Assembly: GCF_051020955.1 (NCBI RefSeq)
Contig: NC_135013.1
Coordinates: forward strand, 36,347,302 to 36,411,301
Length of the DNA stretch: 64,000 nt
Direction of reading: 5' to 3'
Source of the DNA: Megalopta genalis
Taxonomy: Eukaryota; Arthropoda; Insecta; Hymenoptera; Halictidae
The translations under genes were made by a program, and so were the position numbers. A model generated the notes under the pieces. It did not search any database. It saw nothing but the letters and a program-made list of their open reading frames with translations, and was not told the DNA's origin. How positions within the stretch are numbered: the first letter of the stretch is position 1; each line of letters opens with the position of its first letter. Positions 51,101 to 59,440 of this stretch are shown piece after piece.

Positions 51101-51864
51101 AACAGAATAACTTTTTCCGAAGTGGACCGAATGACTTGTACTTTTTTTTAGATGGCAATGTTTACTGTTTTTCTTAAATTGCAATTGTTCGGAATGGAAA
51201 AGGAAACAAGAAACTCGCGTTTTATAATTTCTTTATCCGAGATTCTTACGAAAACTTTAGACAATTAAAGATCATGAAAATCGCAGTATTTTGCGGATTC
51301 TTTTAGCGGCTGTGATTTGTGTATGCGTCAGCCGATATCAACGAAACTTTCAATAAGCATATAACTTACCGAGATCTGCAAGACGCATTTTTTTAATTTC
51401 CATTCCGCGTTCTGATAAAAGGATTTAAAAAACGAAGAATTTTTATTTTGTTGTCATTCCAAGTAATAGAAAAATTAGAAGAAAAATATTCTCAGTCTTT
51501 GTACAGTAAACTAGTCCCTTTAATGTTAAACAAAAATTCAAGCCATTTAGTCCGGTTTTTAAAAAGTTGTTGCGTTTCAAAGGGTGTTCGAAAACTTTAT
51601 GCCAGGGTGTGCAGAATCCGATTCATTAAAACTTGATTTTATTCCTGTTCTGGCATCGAGAGTACGTCGAAGGGCAGGGTAGAAGGATCTTACCTGAAAG
51701 TAGGGGCTACACGCCGACAGCACCATTTTGTGTGCCCTGAGTAGCTGACCCTCAACGGCCAGCGTAACGTCGACGAACGACTCGTCATGGAGTAGTTGGT
51801 CGAAAACGGAGAGTAGGTTACTTTGATGATTATTCCAGCGCAGACAAAACCTCTGCGACGCCAT
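18867..51864 (-). CDS. ttk: Tramtrack, BTB zinc-finger repressor with three alternative ends
   Basis: The constant part is 51694-51864 plus 50103-50856. It encodes a TTK-type BTB domain ([43 protein letters not shown]) almost identical to Drosophila Tramtrack, then a linker with an AT-hook ([11 protein letters not shown], residues 178-188). A 60-nt exon (49865-49924) follows. Three 3' modules, all entered in phase 1, complete the protein: 43580-44145 (Ttk69-type, 516 residues), 33188-33891 (Ttk88-type, 562) and 24867-25123 + 20456-20731 + 18867-19019 (556). Tramtrack is a nuclear DNA-binding repressor of neural and segmentation genes that dimerises or multimerises through BTB. A VKRE site at residues 295-298 fits the SUMO consensus. 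The locus spans 33 kb and is followed by fz on the same strand. An in-frame ATG upstream at 51912 exists, but conservation favours 51864. Confidence 0.93.
19020..20455 (-). other. ttk: ttk third-end last intron
   Basis: This 1.4-kb intron runs from GTAAGT to CCCACAG. No other gene is supported inside. Confidence 0.7.
20456..20731 (-). CDS. ttk: ttk third end, zinc-finger exon
   Basis: The acceptor is TTGTTTTACAAG and the donor GAC|GTAAGT. The exon is 276 nt, phase 0 to phase 0, encoding residues 415-506 of this isoform. It contains two C2H2 fingers: C428/C431 with H444/H449 ([18 protein letters not shown]) and C463/C466 with H479/H484 ([18 protein letters not shown]). Both have the C-X2-C-X12-H-X4-H spacing of Ttk69. 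The residues expected to contact DNA differ from both other ends, so another target sequence is likely. The acidic stretch NENDENREE and a basic NLS-like KKARK follow. If the donor were not used, the frame would run to a stop at 20255 through sequence without domain character. Confidence 0.88.
20732..24866 (-). other. ttk: ttk intron between linker and finger exons of the third end
   Basis: This 4.1-kb intron contains CT-rich stretches (about 20760-20780 and 23020-23045) and a 22.0-22.1 kb patch of repeated TTATATAA-like palindromic motifs. I see no gene on either strand. The open frames are CT-repeat or compositional artefacts. Confidence 0.6.
24867..25123 (-). CDS. ttk: ttk third end, linker exon
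   Basis: The acceptor is TGTCTAACCAG and the donor AACAG|GTTGGT. The exon is 257 nt and turns the shared phase-1 entry into the phase-0 exit needed by the finger exon at 20731. It encodes [20 protein letters not shown], a Ser/Pro/Thr stretch, and then an acidic region. TFIKSERVV includes IKSE, a good SUMO consensus. It has no known domain and probably acts as a spacer and regulatory segment between BTB and fingers. Confidence 0.8.
27791..27837. repeat. (TAA)n microsatellite
   Basis: About 15 perfect TAA units in a row. On the ttk transcript strand this is a TTA repeat. Two further TAA-type arrays lie at 29421-29475 and 29611-29633. Confidence 0.9.
32280..32484. mobile_element. Fold-back MITE flanked by TA, copy 1
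   Basis: The element starts CAGTAAATTCTCCCT after TA and ends GAGAATTTGCTG before TA, as expected for Tc1/mariner-type non-autonomous elements. The two halves form long inverted repeats (GACGCTCAGATT near the left, AATCTGAGTGTC near the right), so the single strand folds into one long hairpin. A second, more regular copy is at 57399-57614. Confidence 0.75.
33188..33891 (-). CDS. ttk: ttk Ttk88-type terminal exon
   Basis: The acceptor is TTTTCCACAG and the entry phase is 1. The exon begins with a Ser/Thr-rich low-complexity region, then a basic patch ([13 protein letters not shown]) and [20 protein letters not shown]. Two fingers follow at residues 485-544. The first has 17 residues between its second cysteine and first histidine ([19 protein letters not shown]). 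The second is [17 protein letters not shown]. This pattern is that of Drosophila Ttk88. The tail after the fingers is only 18 residues, much shorter than I recall for the fly isoform. Ttk88 acts as a repressor in eye and neural development and is degraded through Phyllopod/Sina in flies. Confidence 0.93.
41039..41065. repeat. (TTAA)n microsatellite
   Basis: About 27 bp of perfect TTAA units. It is a possible landing site for piggyBac-type elements, but none is inserted here. Confidence 0.85.
42315..42364. repeat. (TATG)n microsatellite
   Basis: GTATG/TGTG tetranucleotide-type units with slight interruptions. They produce Tyr-Val-Cys-Met repeat frames that are not genes. Confidence 0.9.
42971..42976 (-). 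terminator. ttk: Candidate poly(A) signal for Ttk69-type mRNA
   Basis: TTTATT on the plus strand is AATAAA on the transcript, about 0.6 kb after the Ttk69-type stop. It is the first full hexamer I noticed downstream. Longer 3' UTRs using later signals are equally possible. Confidence 0.3.
43580..44145 (-). CDS. ttk: ttk Ttk69-type terminal exon
   Basis: The acceptor is CTTCGTTTCAG and the entry phase is 1. The exon encodes a Ser-rich region, [20 protein letters not shown], a poly-Ser/poly-Ala stretch and an acidic segment. Two fingers follow at residues 443-496, [19 protein letters not shown] and [19 protein letters not shown]. These are nearly identical to the Drosophila Ttk69 fingers whose DNA complex structure is known, so the target should be the same AGGAT-type site. 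SFKVENE may be a SUMO site. The tail after the fingers is 20 residues, far shorter than I recall for the fly protein. Ttk69 represses neural and pair-rule genes and is required in glia and epithelia of flies. Confidence 0.95.
44280..44440. repeat. Degenerate tandem repeat of ATATATGGACACAT-type units
   Basis: About 160 bp made of units near 18-20 bp built on (T)ATATGGA(C/T)ACAT followed by ATCTAGAT or a variant. Copies differ by a few bases each. It lies within the ttk intron just upstream of the Ttk69-type exon acceptor. The Tyr/Ile/His/Met open frames across it on both strands are products of the repeat. Confidence 0.75.
45129..45172. repeat. (CT)n microsatellite
   Basis: About 22 uninterrupted CT units. 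On the ttk transcript strand this is a (GA)n run. Confidence 0.95.
49865..49924 (-). CDS. ttk: ttk 60-nt linker exon
   Basis: The acceptor is TTTGTACTTCAG and the donor CAAG|GTAAGA. The exon is exactly 60 nt and phase 1 to phase 1, adding 20 residues ([20 protein letters not shown]) without changing the frame. The exon before it also ends in phase 1, so it could be skipped or included freely in every isoform. It has no known domain. Whether it is constitutive needs transcripts. Confidence 0.75.
50103..50856 (-). CDS. ttk: ttk common exon: second half of BTB, AT-hook linker
   Basis: The acceptor is GTGTTGCAG in phase 0 and the donor CAAG|GTAACC in phase 1. It encodes residues 58-308. The rest of the BTB fold comes first ([44 protein letters not shown]). 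A poly-Pro/His stretch follows, then the AT-hook core RGRPRK, an Asn/Ser/Gly-rich linker, and a C-terminal segment with VKRE (SUMO consensus). All three isoforms need this exon. Confidence 0.95.
50857..51693 (-). other. ttk: ttk intron inside the BTB domain
   Basis: This 837-nt intron lies between SACSPYFQ and ALFVGHP, with GTAAGA and GTTGCAG ends. Nothing else is seen in it. Confidence 0.8.
51694..51864 (-). CDS. ttk: ttk first coding exon: first half of BTB
   Basis: ATG at 51864 begins [20 protein letters not shown], the conserved Tramtrack N-terminus. The exon encodes 57 residues and ends [14 protein letters not shown] in phase 0. An in-frame ATG 48 nt upstream (51912) would add 16 residues that are not typical of the family, so I prefer 51864. 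The 5' UTR continues to higher coordinates. No upstream splice site is certain. Confidence 0.95.
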
Positions 51865-52136
51865 CGCTTCGCTTCTCAGATCCGCCAAGTTACCGTTAAT
51901 GTCCGCTAACATCAGATCTAGTGTCGATCTTTTTATTGGTATTGCTGCCGCCGCCTCGTCGTCGCTTCGTTCCGACTTCTTCGACGAAGCCGCTTGCTCT
52001 TGCTCGTGCTCCTGCTCTGTCTCGTGCTCTCTTCTTCATCGGCCACAGCTTATCATATCCTTCCCTCTCGTGATCTACGCGGCAAAACAGCAACAAGACA
52101 ATGGTAAATGCGGGAATCCCGGGAAACCGTGCGCGC
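51865..52136 (-). other. ttk: ttk 5' UTR or promoter-proximal sequence
   Basis: This sequence lies directly upstream of the ttk start codon. A possible acceptor (GATGTTAG) lies near 51907. A long frame on the minus strand here is Arg/Gly-rich and appears to be noncoding. Confidence 0.4.
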
Positions 52137-52384
52137 TTAACCTTTGGACGGCGGACATGTTCGAGCATTTATGGCAGCCACGGCCAGGACCATTCGAATC
52201 TTCGCGATTCATTTCCATCTGTATATTATCAAAACCTTTTTGTCGAGACCAAAGTTAATCCTTTTATTAGTTTCAATATCAATAGTTAACGATCACATGC
52301 GACTGTCACAAAATCAGAATTTAGACGGAACGTTTGTAACTCTGGGTCCAAATGGACCCGGCGCGCCCGCCGTCCGAGGGTCAA
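52137..52384 (+). mobile_element. TTAA-flanked piggyBac-like MITE, copy 2
   Basis: The element (52141-52380) has TTAA on the left and TCAA, a decayed TTAA, on the right. Its ends CCTTTGGACGGCGGAC and CCCGCCGTCCGAGGG are inverted repeats matching copy 1, and the two copies align over their whole length in the same orientation, with a few indels. The internal near-palindrome is GGGTCCAAATGGACCC. It lies about 270 bp upstream of the ttk start codon. Confidence 0.8.
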
Positions 52385-53209
52385 TCGGCGAACTCGATCA
52401 ATCGCAATTATAAATTATGAACAAAAGAATCGATTGCCGCGTGCGAGAGAACCGCCGCGGAGGAGGTGCCCGTCCAATCGAGACGACGGACGCGACAAAT
52501 GCCAGGAGCAGGCCGGAGAGGGGCTCTTACAAAAACGCTATTTTCGGAGTCATGTTTATGCAACACACGGTCCCACGATTTAAGAACCTCGCGTACATCC
52601 CGTCTCTTAATTTTGGCATTTAAAAAAAAAAAAAAGAAAAAAAAAAGAAAAGGAAAGACCGTCTAGGCGGCCATTAATTCCGAGTGGCTGTTGCATAAGC
52701 GATCCGCGGGCATCGTCGCTCCGTCCGTCCGTCCGTCCGTCCATCTGTTTCGGGCCCCGTCCGCGCGCAACACTCGCCGCCGCTACATTCGAAAATCGTA
52801 TCGCCTGGATCCTGGAGCCCTCTAAACCGTTCCACGCGTATACACGCTAACGACTGCATACATAATCCATATAAGCTCGCGAGACGATACGCACGAGGTA
52901 TGAGCGTGGGCGTACGACCCTGGAGGACGTAGGTTGGGCGAATAGGCGACTCGCTCGGTTCGTGCCTTTTATGTAATTCTCTCCTCACCCCTTCACCGGG
53001 CCAATCACGGTCACGTACGCAACGTTTGTTCCACCAAGACCGCCGGAGAGACGCGTGTTGTGGCCGGGGACGACTTTCCTCGGGCCGGCCAAAGGGCGGA
53101 ATCGGTTAGCGACGAGGGAAAAGGCTTGGGAACAGCTCCGGACAGGTAGGTCGGCCATCATCGTCCCACGACAAAAGAGATGGTCCGCGTTCAAACCAAA
53201 CAGGATCGC

Positions 53210-53242
<33 letters not shown>

Positions 53243-55846
53243 ACTCGAATGTTCCACACGAAATCTCGAGACGCGAAATAGAACCTTTTCCCGCAGCGCA
53301 GAGGTCAGAGAAAAAAGAGAAGCAGGAAGCGAGCCAGCGTCCGAACAGATGATACATCCCGCGAGCGAAAAAGAGAGAGAGAGATAGAGAGAGGAGGGGT
53401 CCTGGCCTCCGCCTCCTCAATCCTCGCGACTATACAAACGTGGAGAAGAGGTCGGCGGGTCGGCCGGGAGAATCAATAGCATTTTCTACGCATTCGGATC
53501 GATACCGGGTTCTCCGGTCGGTTTCGCGCGCAAATCTCGATACACGTAGAGACACCGACGCGGAGGACGGGTGGCTCCGCGATGCTGGGATGCCTCCGTG
53601 GATCGCGCGCGGCCACCCACAAACGTGCACGCGTATATCGTTCGTATATTCGATATAAATGCAGGATGGCTGTGCTCGACCTTGCTCGACCTTGTTAGTA
53701 GCCTGAGTGAATGGTTTTCACGGTGAATGGCACGTCATCGTGATGCGGTACACCGTGTGCATTAACGGGCGAGAGCGAGCGGCCGAGCAAGCAGCAGCGA
53801 GCGAGCGAGCGAGCGAGCGAGCAGGCGAGACCGCGCTCGTTCTTCTCGCTCGCGATCGAGGATTTCTGAAATGTCGTGCCGCGAGTTTCGATCGTCGCTT
53901 CCTTCTTTCGACATCGGCCGCGCCGAGCGCGCAACCTCCGGCGTTCCTGATAAATGGATTACGTAACAAAATCGTGCAAACTCTCCCGGTCCGGTCGGCT
54001 CGATTAAATCGGCTGTGCAAAACTGGAGCCGGCGCGAGAGGAGAGGAGAGGAGAGGAGCGCGGAGCGCCGAGGAGAAGAGAGGAGAGCGTGGCGTGCCGC
54101 GGCGTGGCGCGCGCGCGACCGACAGTGCCGCGAAGCAGATGATGCCTATCGATCTGGGAGAACGTTTTCAGTGTCCTCTCCGGCTGGTGTCCGTGTAAAA
54201 AAGTCGTCTCGCGTAATCGAGAGACGCGACGCGCACAGAAGAGCGGTCGCGCGCGAACGCCGCGCCGCCGTGATCTAAAAGGACGCTGGCTGTTAATCGC
54301 GCTGCGCGTCCTCCTCCTCTCCCCGCGCGGTCATTGAAAAACAAAATCTGATGACCTCCGCCGCGCCGGGGGAAGCTGGAGCGGCATATAGTGCTCGCGA
54401 ACGTAAAGAAAATTGTATCGAGAAAAGATCTGGGAAGTAAAAAGGAAAAAATGTCTGTCGCGCGTTTGTGTTTACTTTGCCGATATCGTTTGACGCGCGG
54501 TTACGTCAGGGAGCCGTGTGTTGAATCAACTGGAATTTTTCTCCTTGCGTTAGCATTATTATCTACATATGTAGCCGGCGACTTGTTCCGCGGACGCTTC
54601 TCGCCGCTTCCTCTTTCTCTTCTCGCCATTTCCCCCCTTTCCCTCGTTCTTTTTTCGCGATCGGTATCACTCCGTTCGCCGGGAAGAAGGGAGTGTTGCC
54701 GAACGTACGCCCAATGAACCGTGCAGGAAAGTTGGCCGAGGAAACGCGAGCCAACAGTCGGACACCGAGTGACAGCCGTGCACACAGTAGACGACCGACC
54801 CGCAGGAATCGCTCTTGCGGGATGCTTAGAGGCTGCGCACGGTGCTTCGATCGGATGGTAATTAGCCGGAGGGTACTCGTGGCGCTAAATTTTCCAGTTT
54901 TTATGATAGCGATGAGACTACTAAAGAGGCGCGGCAGGCAGAGAAGCGTTCACAGCCGCTCGCGAGACTTTCGATGTTGCAAGAATCGCATGTTTGCGCT
55001 TCTCCCCGTTGTCGTCCGACGGAAAATTGTTGCGGAAATTTCAGACGCTGTCGGAACGGACGATTTTTTAGAGGAGAGCCCGCCGAAGAAAAAACTGCGC
55101 GACACAGCGGACCGGCGGGAATTATTCGGAGCACTGTGTACACAATTGCGTTCCTTGAAAGGTGCACGTTATAACCAGGCATCGAGCCACCTCTTAGGCA
55201 TATTTGTTTAGTCGCGCACACCACCGCCGGCTGCGACACGCCGTGTTCGACCAGTTTTCGACCGAACGGGAAAAAACGCTCGACGCCCGTGGCGACGCGA
55301 GCCGTGAAATAAGAGCCGTTTTCTGGCGTCGAACGCGAAACGTCACCGCCGGCTCGGATACCATTCAGGTTATCAATAGAACCTTCGTAACGAATCCGCG
55401 AGATACTTCCTCTAGATTCCCCTATTACCACCGAGAAGAAACTTCGTGTTCGCGGAAACGACGACGAACGCCTGAACGCACGAATTTTCTTATTCGCTTT
55501 TTGCTGGCTACTTAGGGGACTCGAGGTACGTACGAACCCGTGTTCGCGAGTAGTTAACGACGCGTACCACGTCATACGTATTAATCGTGATGCAACAACC
55601 GGCAAGAGTTTGTAAATGCCCGGCATAAGAAGCGCCAATGATTCCTACCGATGATAGCTAGCAGTCCGGGGCCTTAGTGGCACGTATTATAGAGTCTACG
55701 GCTCCGAAAATAAACGGTCCTCGTCGGTGTGATTAACAGGCCGCTTCAGCTGTGTTTGACTAAACAATTTTCGAGGCGTCGTCGCATTAACGACGGTATA
55801 GGGGCCCGGTGTGATTAGGGGTCGAATTAGTCATCCTTCGGTCTCG
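52385..55846. other. ttk upstream region
   Basis: This GC-rich, CpG-rich sequence has CT and GA tracts, a (GAGC)n run at 53798-53823 and GGAGA units at 54036-54058. It probably contains ttk promoter or 5' noncoding exons. Long open frames occur on both strands (for example at 54693-55211 and 54901-55638), but they overlap each other and lack domains, so I do not call them genes. Confidence 0.4.
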
Positions 55847-56067
55847 TTAACCCTCGATTAGCGGGCGTCGGGATCATTTTGACCCAGAGTCACAAGGATT
55901 CCACCTAAATCCTAATTTCGTGGCTCAACTATTAATATCGAGGCTAATTAAAGGATTAACTTTGGCCCCGATAAAACGCGTTTAAAAGCATACAAATTCG
56001 TAAGATTTGAATGGACCCAGCCATGGCTGCTGCAACTACTCAAAAATATCCGGCGTCCAAGGATTGA
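55847..56067 (-). mobile_element. TTAA-flanked piggyBac-like MITE, copy 3, inverted
   Basis: The element (55851-56063) has TTAA at its left and TTGA at its right. It matches copies 1 and 2 in reverse orientation. It begins CCCTCGATTAGCGGGCGTCGGG and, near its right end, reads CGGCGTCCAAGGA. It is the most diverged of the three copies. Confidence 0.7.
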
Positions 56068-57398
56068 AGGAGCCTACGAAAGGCGTCGCGAATGCGAGGC
56101 GGTGCACCGACGCGGATTGACGAATCGTTTTGCTCTAATAACGGGAAATTCGGTTAAGAACCACGAAAGCGAATCGATGGGGATCTAACGGCCGTGCGAT
56201 CCGTTCGATCACGCGTGCGACCGCGAGAGAGAGAGCCGACCGATAAAACTCGATTAAACGATATTTACGACTTCTCCTCCCATCGGGCAGAGTTATACGG
56301 GCTGTAACGAGCAGAGATACCGAGACCCCGTGAAAACTGTTTTAATTGAATAGATAACGATATTCGGTTAACGATTCGGAAACAAACGGAACGGCGAGCG
56401 ATAAACGCGGGCAACAGTCTGCGAGAGAGCCGGCTTCGGTTCCCCGATGTACCGCTCGTACGAACTTCGTCCCGTTACATTCCCTTAACCATCACGGTCA
56501 CCACCATTACCATCGGCATCATCGCCACCGAGGCTCTTCTCTGTCCGACATTATCATCGTCGTCGTCGTCGTCGTCGTCGTCGTCATCATCGTAACCGAC
56601 CCCATTGTTCGTTGGTTACTACTTGGCTATGTACAGGCCAGCTCAACAGTTGTGTAATTGTTTAACAAAAAAATAAAAAAAAAGAAACGTTCGTTATGTA
56701 TTTTTCATTTTATAATTAATTCGACGGTTTCAACATTTCAGGCCTTTTACAGACATTTCTATTCGGAAACGGCGGATCGTAGTTTAAAAATTGTTGAAAC
56801 GAGGATCGTGGATGTTAAACCACAGTGTACGTGCGTGGACGGGAAGGTCGGTGGATTGATTCTTTCTCACATCCGTCACGATTGCATCCGGCGCGATTAT
56901 TAAAATGTTGTCCAATGGTTAAGTTCTAACGCTGTTGCGTAAACAGATTTACGCTGGATGTAATATAATTAGACCGCGGATCTTTATGTAAAATAAAAAA
57001 TTCCTCGGGACGCTTGTAAACAACGTAAATTAGATAAAAATAGATTGCTTCCGTTAATAATTTTGATCGGGGTTGTGAAGAGTGTAACGATATTATTAAA
57101 TTCTTCCTATGTCTTCACAATTTTATGTCAGCTACTCATTTTCGACATGAATGCATAAAATCCGCGGTCTATTAATGATAATGATATGTATATTTAAACT
57201 TGGGCGACTATGTTACGTGTAATGTGCATGATGACCGACTTATACTGCGTGTAAGATGTAGTAAGAATGATGTGTACTATATGAAAGTTTGTAGGAAGAA
57301 TGAATCTTGCTCGCGATTTCTGAATTCAAAGTCTAGCTTAAATCGTAGGGGTGTGAAATGAAAATTTCAGTATGTCGTGGATCACTAGATAGTAAATA
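56068..57398. other. Upstream sequence with a (CGT)n run, no gene seen
   Basis: It holds a CGT/TCG trinucleotide run at 56555-56585. The open frame at 56658-56903 has no recognisable domain. Nothing else is supported. Confidence 0.4.
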
Positions 57399-57616
57399 CA
57401 GTAAATTCTTCCTAATTGACGCTCAGATTGCACAAAAAAATGGACAATTTGGGAAGAGAAGATACGATTATTCGAGTCTCACGGCTCGTTTTTATAATTG
57501 TTGGCAATCGGTAACTATAAAAACGAGCCCCGAGGTTCGAATAATCGTATCTCCTACTCCCAAATTGTCCATTTTTTGTGCACAATCTGAACGTCGATTA
57601 GGGAGAATTTACTCTA
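57397..57616. mobile_element. Fold-back MITE flanked by TA, copy 2
   Basis: This 216-bp element is flanked by TA. It is almost a complete palindrome. The left half (CAGTAAATTCTTCCTAATTG, then GGACAATTTGGGAAG) is mirrored by the right half (CTCCCAAATTGTCC, then GGGAGAATTTACTC). It has the same family ends as the copy at 32282. Confidence 0.85.
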
Positions 57617-58422
57617 CGCTGCAATAATTGATAACAGCGAAATTGTTAACTGTGTAATTATGCGTTATATACCGTGTTATACTGCAACTAAATTGTAGAA
57701 AATAATTGACGTTGTTATTGATACTGTGGATATTGCATTTTCAGGTAATGTAGATACAATACAGTATTATATCTACTGGGTAAAATGCCTCTCCAGGTGA
57801 GATCAATTTACAAATTCGAAGAATGATTGATAATCACCTCTGAAGAGAAAAAAAAGACCTTACGTTGTCTACATAAGTCTGGAAACTAATCATACAAAGT
57901 CAGAGTACGAGTATTTGCAATGTTCACTAATATTCCCGGTATCTGTCGGTTCCTTATAACAACGATCATAAGGCTTATTCATCATTTGCACAAAACCGCA
58001 AACGAAGTAGATAAATACGCTTCCTCGAGTAGGAAAGTCTACAATCTTGCACGGAAAATTGAAAACAAGTAGGCAGATTGAATTTCAAGAATAAAGATGT
58101 TTTTAAATTGGTCGCGCAAACACGGGTTCGTTTGCGGTCGCATTATTTGTGGCCCCAAGTGTCACCCCGCCGCATTAATTTCGTCTATCGCAAGGAGGAC
58201 TCTATGCGGCTGTCAATAAAGTTCAAACTGGCACCAAGCAGCACTAATTAGTCGTATATTAATCGTACAAACCCGGTGGCTGTTTTTTCATCGATTTCGT
58301 TCACTTATATTTTCTAGTCATCCGAGCACGAAAAACATTGATAAACAGACTATGGATATCCGTATATTGGTGGAACAATTATTTGTTTAATTTCAATATT
58401 CACTTGGATCCCTAATACAAAT
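57617..58422. other. AT-rich intergenic sequence
   Basis: I see no gene, RNA or repeat structure in this stretch. Confidence 0.4.
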
Positions 58423-58676
58423 GAGCCGTTTATTTTGAAAGTGGCCTAAGTCCATTTATTTGAAAATCCAGATATTTAAGGTTTTTACGTTTTAATAAAT
58501 TTAAAAATATTGCTAATTGATAACATGGTGGTATAATGTTTTTGTGTTCCTAAGCGTTCTTTCAGCTTTGCTGACATGAAATTATATGTATAACGTAGAA
58601 ATGTGAATATTAAAATAGCTAGCTCGGTGTTCTTGAAAAATGAACTTAGGCCACTTTCAAAATAAATTGCTCAAAT
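58419..58676. mobile_element. MITE with 34-bp inverted repeats and AAAT duplication
   Basis: The left end GAGCCGTTTATTTTGAAAGT continues GGCCTAAGTCCATTT. The right end is its inverted match, AAATGAACTTAGGCCACTTT and so on to GCTC, with three mismatches. Direct repeats AAAT flank both sides. The 250-bp element has no coding capacity. Confidence 0.75.
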
Positions 58677-59048
58677 ATTGTTACTTAAATACCTAGTTTC
58701 AGACGATTAATTTAAATATTCACATGTGTTTTATTAACATTTATAGAAACCTAACGTGTCCAGAAAGCACCATCTTAAAAAGTGCTGAGAATATTGACAA
58801 ATAAAATCACCAAAATTATCCTAAGCACATCGAGTTCTTTTTGTTGTTGTGAGAAAGGTCTGCCGTTCGGGCGTTAACGTGGATACAATGTCAGAAATTC
58901 TTTGATACCTATAATTCGGTCACTCGAATTTTCAAGATACTACTCCATGCTTCGTTTTATCTAAAATTACAGTTAAGGGGGCGAACAAGTGGCGACCGAC
59001 CTTCCGCCTAGCCAGTAGCCTTCGAAGCCTAGTTATCGAGAGCTAGTT
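58677..59048. other. Intergenic sequence
   Basis: No feature is supported here. Confidence 0.35.
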
Positions 59049-59440
59049 TTATTGCGCGATAAAACAAGAGAAAAGCAGCGTTAAGGTGCCAGCGCCAATC
59101 AAGCCCCAAATTAGTGGCTCCTTGTCCCGAATCACCCTGCACGTCGATCGTGTTCGCAAGACGACCCGGGTTGCGGACGAAAACGCGGCGATGTCGGCTC
59201 GCGTGCACGCATCTAACGCGGCTGACCCCGAAAACAACGAGGTTTCTCCGATGAATAGAGAATGATCCCGGGGCTGGCGATGATCAACGGACAGAAAAGA
59301 ATCGCGCCGACGAATAGAAAGAACCGACTGTGTGCGCCATGGGGCACGGGGCACTTTGGTGCGCGCGTGCTCGATCGCAGTTTGTGTTGTAAACACAACG
59401 AGATATGGGCCATCGGCGATGACACCGAGATGTGCTGCAC
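59049..59440 (-). pseudogene. Possible two-helix membrane protein, split between frames
   Basis: On the minus strand one frame encodes a hydrophobic helix (RFFLFVGAILFCPLIIASPG) followed by IILYSSEKP and then stops at 59213. The frame shifted by one base continues to VIRDKEPLIWGLIGAG and TLTLLFSCFIAQ, and stops at 59049. Two compact hydrophobic segments so close together in adjacent frames suggest a single small membrane protein broken by a one-base change near the TTTT/GGGG run at about 59227-59234. The break could be real decay or an assembly error. No splice junction of suitable phase connects the two halves. I do not recognise the family, and the start is undefined. Confidence 0.25.

Noticed and set aside
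54693..55638. Overlapping long open frames on both strands (172 and 245 residues)
   Set aside because: They overlap on opposite strands in CpG-rich DNA, have no domains and are basic, low-information sequences. At most one could be real, and nothing favours either.
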